Assembly: GCF_008642355.1 (NCBI RefSeq)
Contig: NZ_CP029193.1
Location: 5,976,001-6,040,000 of the forward strand
Reading direction: 5' to 3'
From: Streptomyces venezuelae
GTDB lineage: Bacteria > Actinomycetota > Actinomycetes > Streptomycetales > Streptomycetaceae
DNA: 64,000 bases
Shown here: in pieces, positions 25,975 to 34,760 of the stretch
How positions within the stretch are numbered: the stretch's first letter is position 1
How the letters are laid out: every line of letters starts with the position of its first letter
Notes under the pieces: model-generated
What the model was told of the DNA's origin: nothing
The model's input: only the letters and a program-made list of their open reading frames with translations
Databases searched by the model: none
Program-made: the position numbers and the translations under genes

Positions 25975-26894
25975 GCGGCCCCTTCCGTCCGGACGGGGGC
26001 GGTGACCCCGGCGGAACGACTGGCTCCGGCGGTGGTGCTTGTGGTGGTCGTGGTGCTTGTGGTGATCGTGGTGCCTGTGGGGGTCGTGTCTCCGGTCGCG
26101 CTGGTGGCGCCCGTCGTGTCCGCGGGGTCCGCGACACCCGGGGGCTCCGTGGTGTCCGACTTCTCGGGCATCGCCCCCTCACCTGCCTCCGACCCGTCCG
26201 CCCCCGGCAGGTGCACGGTGCTGACCCGTCGTCCGTCCAGGAGGTTGACCGTGCGGTCGGCCAGCATGGCGACCGCCTGGTCGTTCGTGGCGAGGACGAC
26301 CGTGATGCCGTGGGAGCGGGCCGCCGTCGTCAGGGTGCGCAGGGCGAGTGTGTGGTCGGCGCGGTGCAGGGGCGCCGTGGGCTCGTCGGCGAAGAGCACG
26401 GACGGCGTGGTGACCAGGGCGCGGGCGATGGCGACGCGCTGCCGCTCCGACTGGAGGAGCGCGTGCGGCCGCTTCCGCGCGCAGCCGCCGATGTCGAGGC
26501 GGTCCAGCCACTCCTGGGCGGCGGGCTTGGAGACCCGGTGCGAGGCGCCGCGCAGCATCAGCGGCAGGGCGACGTTCTCCCAGGCGGTGAGCTCGGGGAC
26601 GAGGTGCGGTTCGGGGTCGATCCAGCCGAAGCGGTCGCGGCGCAGCCGTTCGCGTACGAGTGGACCCATCGTGTGGACGGGCGTGCTGTTGAACCACACC
26701 TCGCCCTTCTGGGGCAGCAGCTGGCCGGAGAGACACTGCAGGAGGGTCGTCTTGCCGCTGCCCCGGGGGCCGTTGACGGCGAGGATCTCGCCCTCGCGGA
26801 CACCGAGCGAGACGCCGGTGAGGGCGGGGGAGCCGTTGTGTGTGACATGTAGGGCGCGTGCCCACAGCACGTCGTTGTCCGGCGGGGCCACCAT
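25956..26894 (-). CDS. ABC transporter ATPase with atypical signature and Thr-rich tail
   Basis: A 312-residue LolD/MacB-type ATPase partner of the downstream permease. Walker A is intact (NGPRGSGKTT), Walker B is LFADEPTAP and the switch region is VVLATNDQAVA, with Asn-Asp where His is usual. The ABC signature LSGGQ is replaced by LLQSERQR. After the ATPase core the last 85 residues are dominated by Thr, Ala, Ser and Gly (TTSTTTTTSTT) and are probably disordered. ATG at 26894, with GAGG eight bases away, is preferred to the GTG at 26903. The unusual signature and H-loop leave ATP hydrolysis in doubt. Confidence 0.82.
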   Translation of the reverse strand: MVAPPDNDVLWARALHVTHNGSPALTGVSLGVREGEILAVNGPRGSGKTTLLQCLSGQLLPQKGEVWFNSTPVHTMGPLVRERLRRDRFGWIDPEPHLVPELTAWENVALPLMLRGASHRVSKPAAQEWLDRLDIGGCARKRPHALLQSERQRVAIARALVTTPSVLFADEPTAPLHRADHTLALRTLTTAARSHGITVVLATNDQAVAMLADRTVNLLDGRRVSTVHLPGADGSEAGEGAMPEKSDTTEPPGVADPADTTGATSATGDTTPTGTTITTSTTTTTSTTAGASRSAGVTAPVRTEGAACSLSV

Positions 26895-27006
26895 GGCGTA
26901 CACCTCGGTTCAGATCAGCTCGACTCCCCCGTACGGGGGAACGAAGGCGGGGCCGATCGGTCACTGGGCACGGTAGGGACAGGGGCGGACCGGGCCGGAA
27001 ACGACG

Positions 27007-27052
27007 CGGCCCGGGGGCCGCCGTTCTCACTCGAACGGCGGCCCCCGGGCCG
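27007..27052. terminator. 20-base-pair bidirectional terminator
   Basis: 27007-27026 (starting CGGCCCGGGGGCC) is perfectly complementary to 27033-27052, with the 6-base loop TCACTC. It ends the leftward aminotransferase gene and also insulates the leftward ABC genes. Confidence 0.88.
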
Positions 27053-27057
27053 TTGTT

Positions 27058-27087
27058 GATCACACCGGATCACACCGGATCACACCG
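27058..27087 (+). repeat. 10-base tandem repeat, three units
   Basis: GATCACACCG occurs three times without spacer at 27058-27087, followed by a partial fourth (GATCGG). It lies between the terminator and the aminotransferase stop codon. Confidence 0.9.
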
Positions 27088-27102
27088 GATCGGACCAAGC
27101 GC

Positions 27103-28482
27103 TTACAGCTTCGTCCACGCCTCCGTGAGCACCTGCCGCAGGATGCCCTCGATCTCGTCGAAGGTCTCCTGCGTGGAGATCAGCGGCGGGGCGAGCTGGA
27201 CGACCGGGTCGCCGCGGTCGTCGGCACGGCAGTACAGGCCGTTGTCGTACAGCGCCTTGGAGAGGAAGCCGTACAGGACGCGCTCGGTCTCCTCGTCGTT
27301 GAACGTCTCCTTCGTGGCCTTGTCCTTCACGAGCTCGATGCCGTAGAAGAAGCCGTTGCCGCGGACGTCGCCGACGATCGGCAGGTCGAGCAACTTGCTG
27401 AGGGTCTGGTGGAACGCGTCCTCGTTGTCGAGGACGTGCTGGTTGAGGCCCTCCTTCTCGAAGATGTCGAGGTTGGCGATGCCGACCGCGGCGGAGACGG
27501 GGTGGCCGCCGAAGGTGTAGCCGTGCAGGAAGGTGTTGTCGCCCTTGTAGAACGGCTCGGCGATGCGGTCCGAGACGATGCACGCGCCGATCGGGGAGTA
27601 GCCCGAGGTCATGCCCTTGGCGCAGGTGATCATGTCCGGTACGTAGCCGAACTTGTCGCAGGCGAACATCGTGCCGAGGCGGCCGAAGGCGCAGATGACC
27701 TCGTCGGAGACGAGCAGCACGTCGTACTTGTCGCAGATCTCGCGCACGCGCTGGAAGTAGCCGGGCGGGGGCGGGAAGCAGCCGCCCGCGTTCTGCACCG
27801 GCTCCAGGAAGACGGCGGCGACCGTCTCGGGGCCCTCGAAGAGGATCTCCTGCTCGATCTGGTCGGCGGCCCAGCGGCCGAAGGCCTCGGGGTCGTCGCC
27901 GTGGATCGGGGCGCGGTAGATGTTGGTGTTCGGCACCTTGTGCGCGCCGGGGACCAGCGGCTCGAAGGGGGCCTTCAGGGCCGGCAGACCGGTGATGGAC
28001 AGGGCGCCCTGCGGGGTGCCGTGGTAGGCGACCGCGCGGGATATGACCTTGTACTTCGTGTGGTTGCCGTTGAGCTTGTGGTACTGCTTCGCCAGCTTCC
28101 ACGCGGTCTCGACGGCCTCGCCGCCGCCGGTGGTGAAGAAGACCTTGTTGAGGTCGCCCGGCGCGTAGTCCGCGAGGCGCTCGGCCAGCTCGACGGCCTT
28201 CGGGTGGGCGTAGCTCCACACCGGGAAGAAGGCCAGCTCCTGCGCCTGCTTGTAGGCGGTCTCGGCGAGCTCGTGACGGCCGTGGCCCGCGTTGACGACG
28301 AAGAGGCCTGAGAGGCCGTCCAGGTACTTCTTGCCCTTGTCGTCGTAGATGTAGGTGCCCTCGCCACGCACGATGGTGGGGACGGGCGCGTTCTCGTACG
28401 ACGACATGCGGGTGAAGTGCATCCACAGGTGGTCGTAGGCGGTCTGGCTGAGGTCCTTGCTCACGGCTATCGGGTTCCCCAC
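27103..28482 (-). CDS. Class III aminotransferase (putrescine/GABA:pyruvate type)
   Basis: PLP enzyme of 459 residues. The family features are GTYIYDDKGKKYLDGLSGLF, FFTTGGGEAVETAWKLAK, LVSDEVICAFGRLG and the Schiff-base lysine in TCAKGMTSGYSP near residue 289. The N-terminus SQTAYDHLWMHFTRMSSYEN resembles omega-aminotransferases acting on putrescine, beta-alanine or GABA with pyruvate. The gene overlaps an Lrp-type regulator by 16 bases and diverges from an aminobutyraldehyde-type dehydrogenase, so a first step of putrescine breakdown is the best inference. The true amino donor must be tested. Confidence 0.88.
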   Translation of the reverse strand: MGNPIAVSKDLSQTAYDHLWMHFTRMSSYENAPVPTIVRGEGTYIYDDKGKKYLDGLSGLFVVNAGHGRHELAETAYKQAQELAFFPVWSYAHPKAVELAERLADYAPGDLNKVFFTTGGGEAVETAWKLAKQYHKLNGNHTKYKVISRAVAYHGTPQGALSITGLPALKAPFEPLVPGAHKVPNTNIYRAPIHGDDPEAFGRWAADQIEQEILFEGPETVAAVFLEPVQNAGGCFPPPPGYFQRVREICDKYDVLLVSDEVICAFGRLGTMFACDKFGYVPDMITCAKGMTSGYSPIGACIVSDRIAEPFYKGDNTFLHGYTFGGHPVSAAVGIANLDIFEKEGLNQHVLDNEDAFHQTLSKLLDLPIVGDVRGNGFFYGIELVKDKATKETFNDEETERVLYGFLSKALYDNGLYCRADDRGDPVVQLAPPLISTQETFDEIEGILRQVLTEAWTKL

Positions 28483-29012
28483 ATATAGGTCTGCTTCTTG
28501 AGCTTGAGGTAGACGAAGCTCTCGGTGGAGCGCACGCCGGGGAGGGCGCGGATGCGCTTGTTGATGACTTCGAGCAGGTGGTCGTCGTCTTCGCAGACGA
28601 TCTCCACGAGGAGGTCGTGCGAGCCCGCGGTCATCACCACGTACTCGGCCTCCGGCATGGCGGCCACGGCGTCCGCGACCGGGTCCACGTCGCCCTCGAC
28701 GTCGATGCCGACCATCGCCTGCCTGCGGAAGCCCACGGTGAGCGGGTCCGTGACGGCGACGATCTGCATCACGCCCTGGTCGAGCAGCTTCTGGACGCGC
28801 TGGCGCACGGCCGCCTCGGAGAGGCCCACGGCCTTGCCGATGGCGGCGTACGGACGGCGTCCGTCCTCCTGGAGCTGTTCGATGATCGCCAGAGATACGG
28901 CGTCCACGGGAGGGGTGCCGTTCCCACTGCCGCTTCCGCCAGGGTTTCCGGTGCGGGAGCTGCGAGGGGTGCTGGGGTCTGCGCTGCGACTGGCCACAGG
29001 CTCACTGTGCAC
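28467..29012 (-). CDS. Lrp/AsnC family regulator
   Basis: A 181-residue feast/famine regulator. After a 35-residue Ser/Gly-rich leader comes the winged HTH (VSLAIIEQLQEDGRRPYAAI then VGLSEAAVRQRVQKLLDQG) and an RAM ligand-binding domain (EYVVMTAGSHDLLVEIVCED). It overlaps the start of the aminotransferase gene and shares a 165-base divergent promoter region with the aldehyde dehydrogenase, so it probably controls both in response to an amino acid or polyamine intermediate. The start could be shorter than annotated because of the low-complexity leader. Confidence 0.9.
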   Translation of the reverse strand: MHSEPVASRSADPSTPRSSRTGNPGGSGSGNGTPPVDAVSLAIIEQLQEDGRRPYAAIGKAVGLSEAAVRQRVQKLLDQGVMQIVAVTDPLTVGFRRQAMVGIDVEGDVDPVADAVAAMPEAEYVVMTAGSHDLLVEIVCEDDDHLLEVINKRIRALPGVRSTESFVYLKLKKQTYMWGTR

Positions 29013-29106
29013 GACGTCTCGTCACTTCCGCAAGCCTCGATCGATGAAATTCGTTGTCTGAGACTCGGATACTCACGGATTCCGCAGTTCTGGGCAGCTG
29101 GGTATG

Positions 29107-29134
29107 TTGAAAGCGTCGGTACAGCGACTAGGGT
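29107..29134 (+). promoter_or_regulatory. Candidate sigma70-type promoter of the aldehyde dehydrogenase
   Basis: TTGAAA (29107-29112) and TAGGGT (29129-29134) are separated by 16 bases and end 43 bases before the GTG start. They lie in the divergent region shared with the Lrp gene, where the regulator is likely to bind. Confidence 0.5.
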
Positions 29135-29177
29135 GGGTGTCTCATCCATTGGACATCTGACTTGGAGGGCCGCGGAA

Positions 29178-30617
29178 GTGACCACCGAGCTGCGCCGTCT
29201 GCGCAACTACATCAACGGAGAATTCCGGGACGCGGCCGACGGACGGACCACCGAGGTCATCAACCCGGCGACCGGCGAGGCCTACGCGACCGCGCCGCTG
29301 TCCGGCCAGGCCGACGTGGACGCCGCCATGAAGGCCGCCGCCGACGCGTTCCCCGCCTGGCGCGACCTCACCCCCGCCGAGCGGCAGAAGGCCCTGCTCA
29401 AGATCGCCGACGCGTTCGAGGAGCGGGCCGAGGACCTCATCGCCGCCGAGGTCGAGAACACGGGCAAGCCGACCGGGCTCACGCGGTCCGAGGAGATCCC
29501 GCCCATGGTCGACCAGATCCGCTTCTTCGCGGGTGCGGCCCGGATGCTCGAAGGCCGCGCCGCGGGCGAGTACATGGAGGGTCTGACCTCCATCATCCGC
29601 CGCGAGCCGATCGGTGTCTGCGCGCAGGTCGCGCCGTGGAACTACCCGATGATGATGGCCGTCTGGAAGTTCGCCCCGGCGCTCGCGGCCGGCAACACGG
29701 TCGTGCTGAAGCCGTCCGACACCACCCCGGCGTCGACCGTCCTGATGGCCGAGATCATCGGTTCCATCGTGCCGCCCGGCGTCTTCAACGTCGTCACGGG
29801 CGACCGCGACACCGGCCGCGCCATGGTCGAGCACCCCACCCCGGCGATGGCGTCCATCACCGGTTCGGTGCGCGCGGGCATGCAGGTCGCCGAGTCCGCC
29901 TCCAAGGACCTCAAGCGCGTCCACCTGGAGCTCGGCGGCAAGGCGCCGGTCGTCGTGTTCGAGGACACCGACATCGCCAAGGCCGTCGAGGACATCTCCA
30001 TGGCGGGCTTCTTCAACGCCGGCCAGGACTGTACGGCCGCCACGCGCGTGCTCGTCCACGAGTCCATCCACGACGACTTCGTGACCGCGCTCGCCAAGGC
30101 CGCCGCCGACACGAAGACCGGTCAGCCGGACGACGAGGACGTGCTCTACGGCCCGCTGAACAACGCCAACCAGCTGAAGCAGGTCTCCGGCTTCATCGAC
30201 CGCCTCCCGGCGCACGCCAAGGTCGAGGCCGGCGGTCAGCGCGTCGGCGAGAAGGGCTACTTCTACGCCCCGACCGTCGTCTCCGGCCTCAAGCAGGACG
30301 ACGAGATCATCCAGAACGAGGTCTTCGGCCCGGTCATCACCGTCCAGTCCTTCACGGACGAGGCGCAGGCCGTCGAGTACGCGAACGGCGTCGAGTACGC
30401 GCTCGCCTCCTCCGTCTGGACGAAGGACCACGCGCGCGCGATGCGCATGTCCAAGGTCCTCGACTTCGGCTGCGTCTGGATCAACACGCACATCCCGCTG
30501 GTCGCGGAGATGCCGCACGGCGGCTTCAAGAAGTCCGGCTACGGCAAGGACCTCTCCGCGTACGGCTTCGACGACTACACGCGCATCAAGCACGTGATGA
30601 CGTCCATCGAGGGCTAG
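29178..30617 (+). CDS. Gamma-aminobutyraldehyde-type dehydrogenase (paralogue 1)
   Basis: NAD(P)-dependent aldehyde dehydrogenase of 479 residues. The family catalytic residues are visible: Glu251 in LELGGKAPVVVFE and Cys285 in NAGQDCTAATR; APWNYPMMMAVWK and the C-terminal MPHGGFKKSGYGKDLS are also typical. The C-terminal pattern and the neighbours (aminotransferase, Lrp, polyamine-binding protein) favour 4-aminobutanal as substrate, giving GABA. GTG at 29178 has GGAGGG at 29164-29169. The frame is open far upstream but only this start gives the family N-terminus LRNYINGEFRDA. A closely similar enzyme is at 41164-42666. Confidence 0.9.
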   Translation: MTTELRRLRNYINGEFRDAADGRTTEVINPATGEAYATAPLSGQADVDAAMKAAADAFPAWRDLTPAERQKALLKIADAFEERAEDLIAAEVENTGKPTGLTRSEEIPPMVDQIRFFAGAARMLEGRAAGEYMEGLTSIIRREPIGVCAQVAPWNYPMMMAVWKFAPALAAGNTVVLKPSDTTPASTVLMAEIIGSIVPPGVFNVVTGDRDTGRAMVEHPTPAMASITGSVRAGMQVAESASKDLKRVHLELGGKAPVVVFEDTDIAKAVEDISMAGFFNAGQDCTAATRVLVHESIHDDFVTALAKAAADTKTGQPDDEDVLYGPLNNANQLKQVSGFIDRLPAHAKVEAGGQRVGEKGYFYAPTVVSGLKQDDEIIQNEVFGPVITVQSFTDEAQAVEYANGVEYALASSVWTKDHARAMRMSKVLDFGCVWINTHIPLVAEMPHGGFKKSGYGKDLSAYGFDDYTRIKHVMTSIEG

Positions 30618-30656
30618 TACCGCTCTGGCCTGGGTTTTATTGAAGTGACCGGGCCC

Positions 30657-30692
30657 GCCGCCCCCGCGTACCGTTGCGTACGCGGGGGCGGC
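30657..30692 (+). terminator. Strong intrinsic terminator
   Basis: GCCGCCCCCGCGTAC (30657-30671) pairs perfectly with 30678-30692 around CGTTGC. It is followed by a pyrimidine tract with six consecutive T residues at about 30712-30717. It ends the aldehyde dehydrogenase transcript. Confidence 0.92.
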
Positions 30693-30791
30693 TCCGCGGT
30701 GTGCTTCCTTCTTTTTTCTTCTCTGTAAAAGATCCGTAGCGCACCCACTCCCCGCCCCCGCTCTTTCTCCGCACCACGGGGGTGGGACCTG

Positions 30792-33428
30792 ATGACGACG
30801 ACAACGCACGACGACCTCCTCGGTATGCTGCTGCGCCGTCGGCAGAGCGTCTACGTCCCCGAAGGTGCCGTCCTTGAGGAAGGTGCCGTCCTTGAGGGCG
30901 CCGGACCGTCCGCCGTGACCGAGGCCGGCGTCGTCGTCCTCGAAGCCGAACTCGCCGACCGCGGGCACCTGCTGACAGCCCCCCTGCGCCGCGCGCTGAC
31001 CGCGCTGTCCGCCGACGACCTCGCCACGACCGGCCGCAAGCTGCTGGCCGACGTCGACGCGCTGATGGGCTCCGACCGGCATCACGCCCCGCTGTTCGCG
31101 CGGTTCCCCGCCGAGACCGCCTTCCAGCCCGCGTACGAGCGGTACACCACCGTCGTCGCCGAGTACCTCGCCGCGCAGCCGCACCAGCCCTGCATGAACT
31201 GCGCGGGCACCAAGGCGAGCGTGCGCGCGCTCGACCCGTGCGCGCACCTCCTGTGCGACGACTGCCTCGGCGCGAAGACCGCCCCCTGGAACTGCTGCGA
31301 CCAGTGCTGTGAGTGGTACGAGTGCCCGATCTGCGACAAGCGCTACGAGACCGAAGGACCCCTCGACCCCTGGCTCGACACCGGCGCCGACCGGGCCGGT
31401 GACGGCGGCCCCGTCCTGCGTGCCCTGTCCCTCGGTGCCCCCGGCGACGCCGCCGCCGAACTCGGCGCGCTGCTCGCCCGCCGCACGCCCCTGAACCCGC
31501 AGGACCACGACGACCTCGTCCTGCTCCTCGGCCACCTGGACCCGGCCGCCGCGGCGGCGTGGCTGCCGCCCGACATCCCGCTGCGCGAGAGCAAGGCGCT
31601 CGCCCTCGCGCCGCTCCTCGACCTGCCCGCCGTGCGCCCGCTGATCGGGCGGTACGCGGACACGGCCACCGACGTGCTGCGCATCCTCGTCGTACGCTCC
31701 GGGGGCGACCCCGACCTGCTCGAACTCCCGCGCCTGCGCGGCCTGCCGCGACCGGTGCGCCGCGAACTCCTCGCCCTGCTCGACGGGTTCGACTTCCGGC
31801 GCCTCGCGGAGGACATGGCACGCCACCCGCGCGCGTGGCAGCGCGTCGGCGAGATCCTGCACCCCTTCGAGCACGCCCGCCGCCACGCGCGCGTGGCACT
31901 CGCCTTCGCCGCCCTGCGCGGCACGCGCGTGCGTGACGGCGCGCTCGGAGAGGTCCTGCTCGCCGAGGCCGCCCGGCACGACGACGTCCGCCTCGCGGGC
32001 GACCGGCCGCACGTCGTCACCTGGCAGGCGCGCGTCGAGGAAGCGCTCGGCCACTGGGACGTCGAGGCCGCTGTACGCCTGCTGCGCGAGCGCCCCGGCG
32101 AATTCCTGCGCCGCCTCGACCTGCTGCTCGCCCGCTCCGGCTCGACGACGCTCCCCGACACCGTCGGCGAGGCGCTCGCCGACGTCCTGCCGCGCTCCGG
32201 CCCCGGGCCGCTGCTCGGGGCGTACGGCCGTATGAAGGTCCGTGCCGTGCCGGGGCACCGCCGCGTCTTCTTCCCGCGCGGCCGTGTCACCAAGGCGTAC
32301 GCGGTCGAGGACCACCGGCCGCCGCTGCCCGCCCGCGTCGCGGGCCGCGCCGGTGAGCTCATCGAGGCCGAGGCGGTGCGACGTCTCGCGGAACGGGACG
32401 GCGAGCGGTACGACGTGGCCGTCCTGGACGCCGCGCTCGCCGACCTGCCCGTGCCGTTCGCCGAGCGGGCGTCGGCCGCCTCGCTCGTCGCCGTGCCGCG
32501 CGGCGCCTCCCTGCCGATGCCGCAGGACAGCGAGACCGTCCGCCTCTTCCTGCACTGGACGCAGCCCAAGGGCGTACGCGTCGACCTCGACCTGTCCGTC
32601 GCGCTCTACGACGACCTGTGGCGCTTCGTGGGCCTCTGCGACTACACGCGGCTGGAGTACGCGGGCGGCGCCGCACGGCACTCCGGGGACCTGACCTCCG
32701 CGCCCGCACCGCGGGGCGCCACCGAGTACCTGGACCTCGACCTGCCGCGGCTCGCGAACACCGGGGTGCGGTTCGTGGTGCCCGCGGTGTTCTCGTACAA
32801 CGACATCCCCTTCGACGAACTCCCGGACGCCTTCACGGGGTTCATGGCGGTCACCGGCAAGGAGCGGGCCGTCTACGACCCGCGTACGGTCCGGCAGCGC
32901 TTCGATCTCGCGGGCGACGCGAAGCTGACCGTGCCCATGATCGTCGACCTGCGGACGCGCCGCGCCTGGTGGACGGACGTCACCCTCGCCACGACGGGCA
33001 CGCACCACGCCGTGTGGGGCTACCGCAAGCAGATCGGCCGCATGGGCAACGACCTCCTCGACACCTTCCAGCCGCGCGGCCGGGCCACGCTCTGGGACCT
33101 GGCCTGCTGGACGGCGGCGGCCCGCACCGACGGCGACGTGTACGTGCGCGGCCGCGGTCACGTCCTGTGGGGCTACCGCCGTGCGGAGGACGAGCCGCGC
33201 GCCGACTTCGCGCTGCGCGTACGGGACGGCTGGGAGCCGGACGCGCTGCGCGCGGAGGCGGAGTTGACGGACCGGGCGGCCCTGCTGGCGCTGCTGCACG
33301 GCGACCTGCCGGGTGCGGAGGCGGCGGCGTCCGGCACGGCGTACCGCCTCTTCCCGGGACCGGTGGACGAGGCGGCGGTGGAGCGGGTCACGGCGGGGGA
33401 CCTGGCGGGGTGGCTGGAGCCCGCGTGA
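30792..33428 (+). CDS. Large RING-finger-like protein with TerD-like C-terminal region
   Basis: An 878-residue cytoplasmic protein. At about 134-187 a dense Cys/His cluster (CMNC, then DPCAHLLCDDC, NCCDQCCEW, YECPICDKRY) has the spacing of a RING/treble-clef zinc domain. A long helical region with Arg/Leu-rich repeats follows. The last third (FLHWTQPKGVRVDLDLSVAL, DYTRLEYAGGA, AVFSYNDIPF) resembles the TerD/calcium-binding stress fold. I recall an uncharacterised bacterial RING family with members in Myxococcus and Streptomyces, to which this may belong. Bacterial RING-like proteins may serve ubiquitin-like or stress systems; no partner is visible here. The start has GTGGGA upstream. It sits between two polyamine genes after a terminator, so is probably independent. 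Confidence 0.75.
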   Translation: MTTTTHDDLLGMLLRRRQSVYVPEGAVLEEGAVLEGAGPSAVTEAGVVVLEAELADRGHLLTAPLRRALTALSADDLATTGRKLLADVDALMGSDRHHAPLFARFPAETAFQPAYERYTTVVAEYLAAQPHQPCMNCAGTKASVRALDPCAHLLCDDCLGAKTAPWNCCDQCCEWYECPICDKRYETEGPLDPWLDTGADRAGDGGPVLRALSLGAPGDAAAELGALLARRTPLNPQDHDDLVLLLGHLDPAAAAAWLPPDIPLRESKALALAPLLDLPAVRPLIGRYADTATDVLRILVVRSGGDPDLLELPRLRGLPRPVRRELLALLDGFDFRRLAEDMARHPRAWQRVGEILHPFEHARRHARVALAFAALRGTRVRDGALGEVLLAEAARHDDVRLAGDRPHVVTWQARVEEALGHWDVEAAVRLLRERPGEFLRRLDLLLARSGSTTLPDTVGEALADVLPRSGPGPLLGAYGRMKVRAVPGHRRVFFPRGRVTKAYAVEDHRPPLPARVAGRAGELIEAEAVRRLAERDGERYDVAVLDAALADLPVPFAERASAASLVAVPRGASLPMPQDSETVRLFLHWTQPKGVRVDLDLSVALYDDLWRFVGLCDYTRLEYAGGAARHSGDLTSAPAPRGATEYLDLDLPRLANTGVRFVVPAVFSYNDIPFDELPDAFTGFMAVTGKERAVYDPRTVRQRFDLAGDAKLTVPMIVDLRTRRAWWTDVTLATTGTHHAVWGYRKQIGRMGNDLLDTFQPRGRATLWDLACWTAAARTDGDVYVRGRGHVLWGYRRAEDEPRADFALRVRDGWEPDALRAEAELTDRAALLALLHGDLPGAEAAASGTAYRLFPGPVDEAAVERVTAGDLAGWLEPA
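30861..30896 (+). repeat. 18-base in-frame tandem duplication
   Basis: GAAGGTGCCGTCCTTGAG occurs at 30861-30878 and 30879-30896, duplicating six residues (EGAVLE) in the N-terminal part of the RING-like protein. Confidence 0.92.
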
Positions 33429-33548
33429 CGTACGCGCGCACGGCGAGGTGATCGACAAGGTGTCGGCTCCTCGGGGCGGGGCTCGACGCTGCGTCCATTG
33501 CCGCGCCGACGGGCGAGGGCGCATGCTGCCGAGGTGCGAGCGAACCCC

Positions 33549-34760
33549 ATGACCTCCTCCGTGCCCCGGTCCCGGACCTCCTCCGTGTCCCGCCGTTCCC
33601 TGCTCCGCGTCCTGGGCGGGGGCGCGGCCGTCGGTGCGGCTGTCGGCGCGCTCGCCGGATGCGGGGTGCCGGCCGCGTACATCGAACCGGGGGAGCGGGC
33701 CGCGCGGGACCGCTCGCGCAGGGACAGGACGCTGACCTTCGCCAACTGGCCGCTGTACATCGACACCGACGACAACGACAAGACGAAGCGCCCCTCGCTG
33801 GACGCCTTCGAGAAGCGGACCGGCATCGACGTCCGCTACACGGAGGAGATCAACGACAACGACGAGTTCTTCGGCAAGATCAGCCCGTCCCTGATGAACC
33901 ACCAGGAGACCGGCCGCGATCTCATCGTCATCAGCGACTGGATGTGCGCACGCTTCGTACGGCTCGGCTGGGTCCAGGAGATGGACCGCGCCCGCCAGCC
34001 CAACGTCACCAAGTACCTGGACCCGCTGCTGCGTTCGCCGCACTTCGACCCGGGCCGCAAGTACACGGTCCCCTGGCAGTCCGGCATCACCGGCATCGCG
34101 TACAACAAGCGCAAGGTCGGCCGTGAGATCAAGCAGGTCTCCGACCTGTGGGCGGACGACCTCAAGGGCCGCGTCACCCTCCTCTCCGGCCTCGACGAGG
34201 CGTTCGCGCTGCTCCTCCAGGGCGACGGCGTGGACATCAGGAAGTGGACGGCGGACGACTTCCACCGGATGTGCGACAAGGTCGAGAAGATGGTGAACAG
34301 CCATCACATCCGCCGGTTCACCGGCAACGACTACATCAAGGACCTCTCCAGCGGCGACGTCCTGGCCTGCCAGGCCTACAGCGGCGACGTCATCCAGCTC
34401 CAGGCGGACGACCCTGACATCGAGTTCGTCGTCCCCGAGGAGGGCGCGGAGCTGTGGGCGGAGTCGCTCATGGTCCCCAACCTGGCCCGCCACAAGCAGA
34501 ACGCCGAGCGGCTCATCGACTACTACTACGACCCCGAGGTCGCCGCGGAGCTCGCCGCCTGGGTCAACTACGTCTGCCCCGTCCCGGCCGCCCGCGACAT
34601 CCTGGCCTCCTCCAAGGACAAGGAACTCGCCGCGCTCGCCGAGGATCCGCTGATCTTCCCCGACGACGCGATGCGCGAGCGGCTGGTCATCGCGCGGGAC
34701 ATCACGTCGAGGGAGCGGACGGAGTTCGCGAAGCGGTGGAACGGGCTGGCGGGGCTGTAG
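33549..34760 (+). CDS. Polyamine-binding lipoprotein PotD-like (paralogue 1, Tat-type)
   Basis: Extracytoplasmic binding protein of 403 residues for spermidine/putrescine-type ABC importers. The signal has twin arginines (SVSRRSLLRVLG, Arg15-Arg16) and a lipobox LAGC (Cys38), suggesting a Tat-exported lipoprotein. The mature part has the family core FANWPLYIDTDDND, TGIDVRYTEEINDNDEFFGK, IRRFTGNDYIKDLSSGDV and NAERLIDYYYDPEVAAEL. No permease or ATPase lies next to it; it probably serves the PotABC-type importer at 44.0-46.9 kb, which has its own binding protein. The start is uncertain: ATG at 33549 or GTG at 33534. Confidence 0.9.
   Translation: MTSSVPRSRTSSVSRRSLLRVLGGGAAVGAAVGALAGCGVPAAYIEPGERAARDRSRRDRTLTFANWPLYIDTDDNDKTKRPSLDAFEKRTGIDVRYTEEINDNDEFFGKISPSLMNHQETGRDLIVISDWMCARFVRLGWVQEMDRARQPNVTKYLDPLLRSPHFDPGRKYTVPWQSGITGIAYNKRKVGREIKQVSDLWADDLKGRVTLLSGLDEAFALLLQGDGVDIRKWTADDFHRMCDKVEKMVNSHHIRRFTGNDYIKDLSSGDVLACQAYSGDVIQLQADDPDIEFVVPEEGAELWAESLMVPNLARHKQNAERLIDYYYDPEVAAELAAWVNYVCPVPAARDILASSKDKELAALAEDPLIFPDDAMRERLVIARDITSRERTEFAKRWNGLAGL

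Noticed and set aside
27058..27087. Short direct repeats considered as a CRISPR remnant.
   Set aside because: Units are 10 bases with no spacers; the same holds for the tandem repeats at 24644, 30861, 37220 and 63092.
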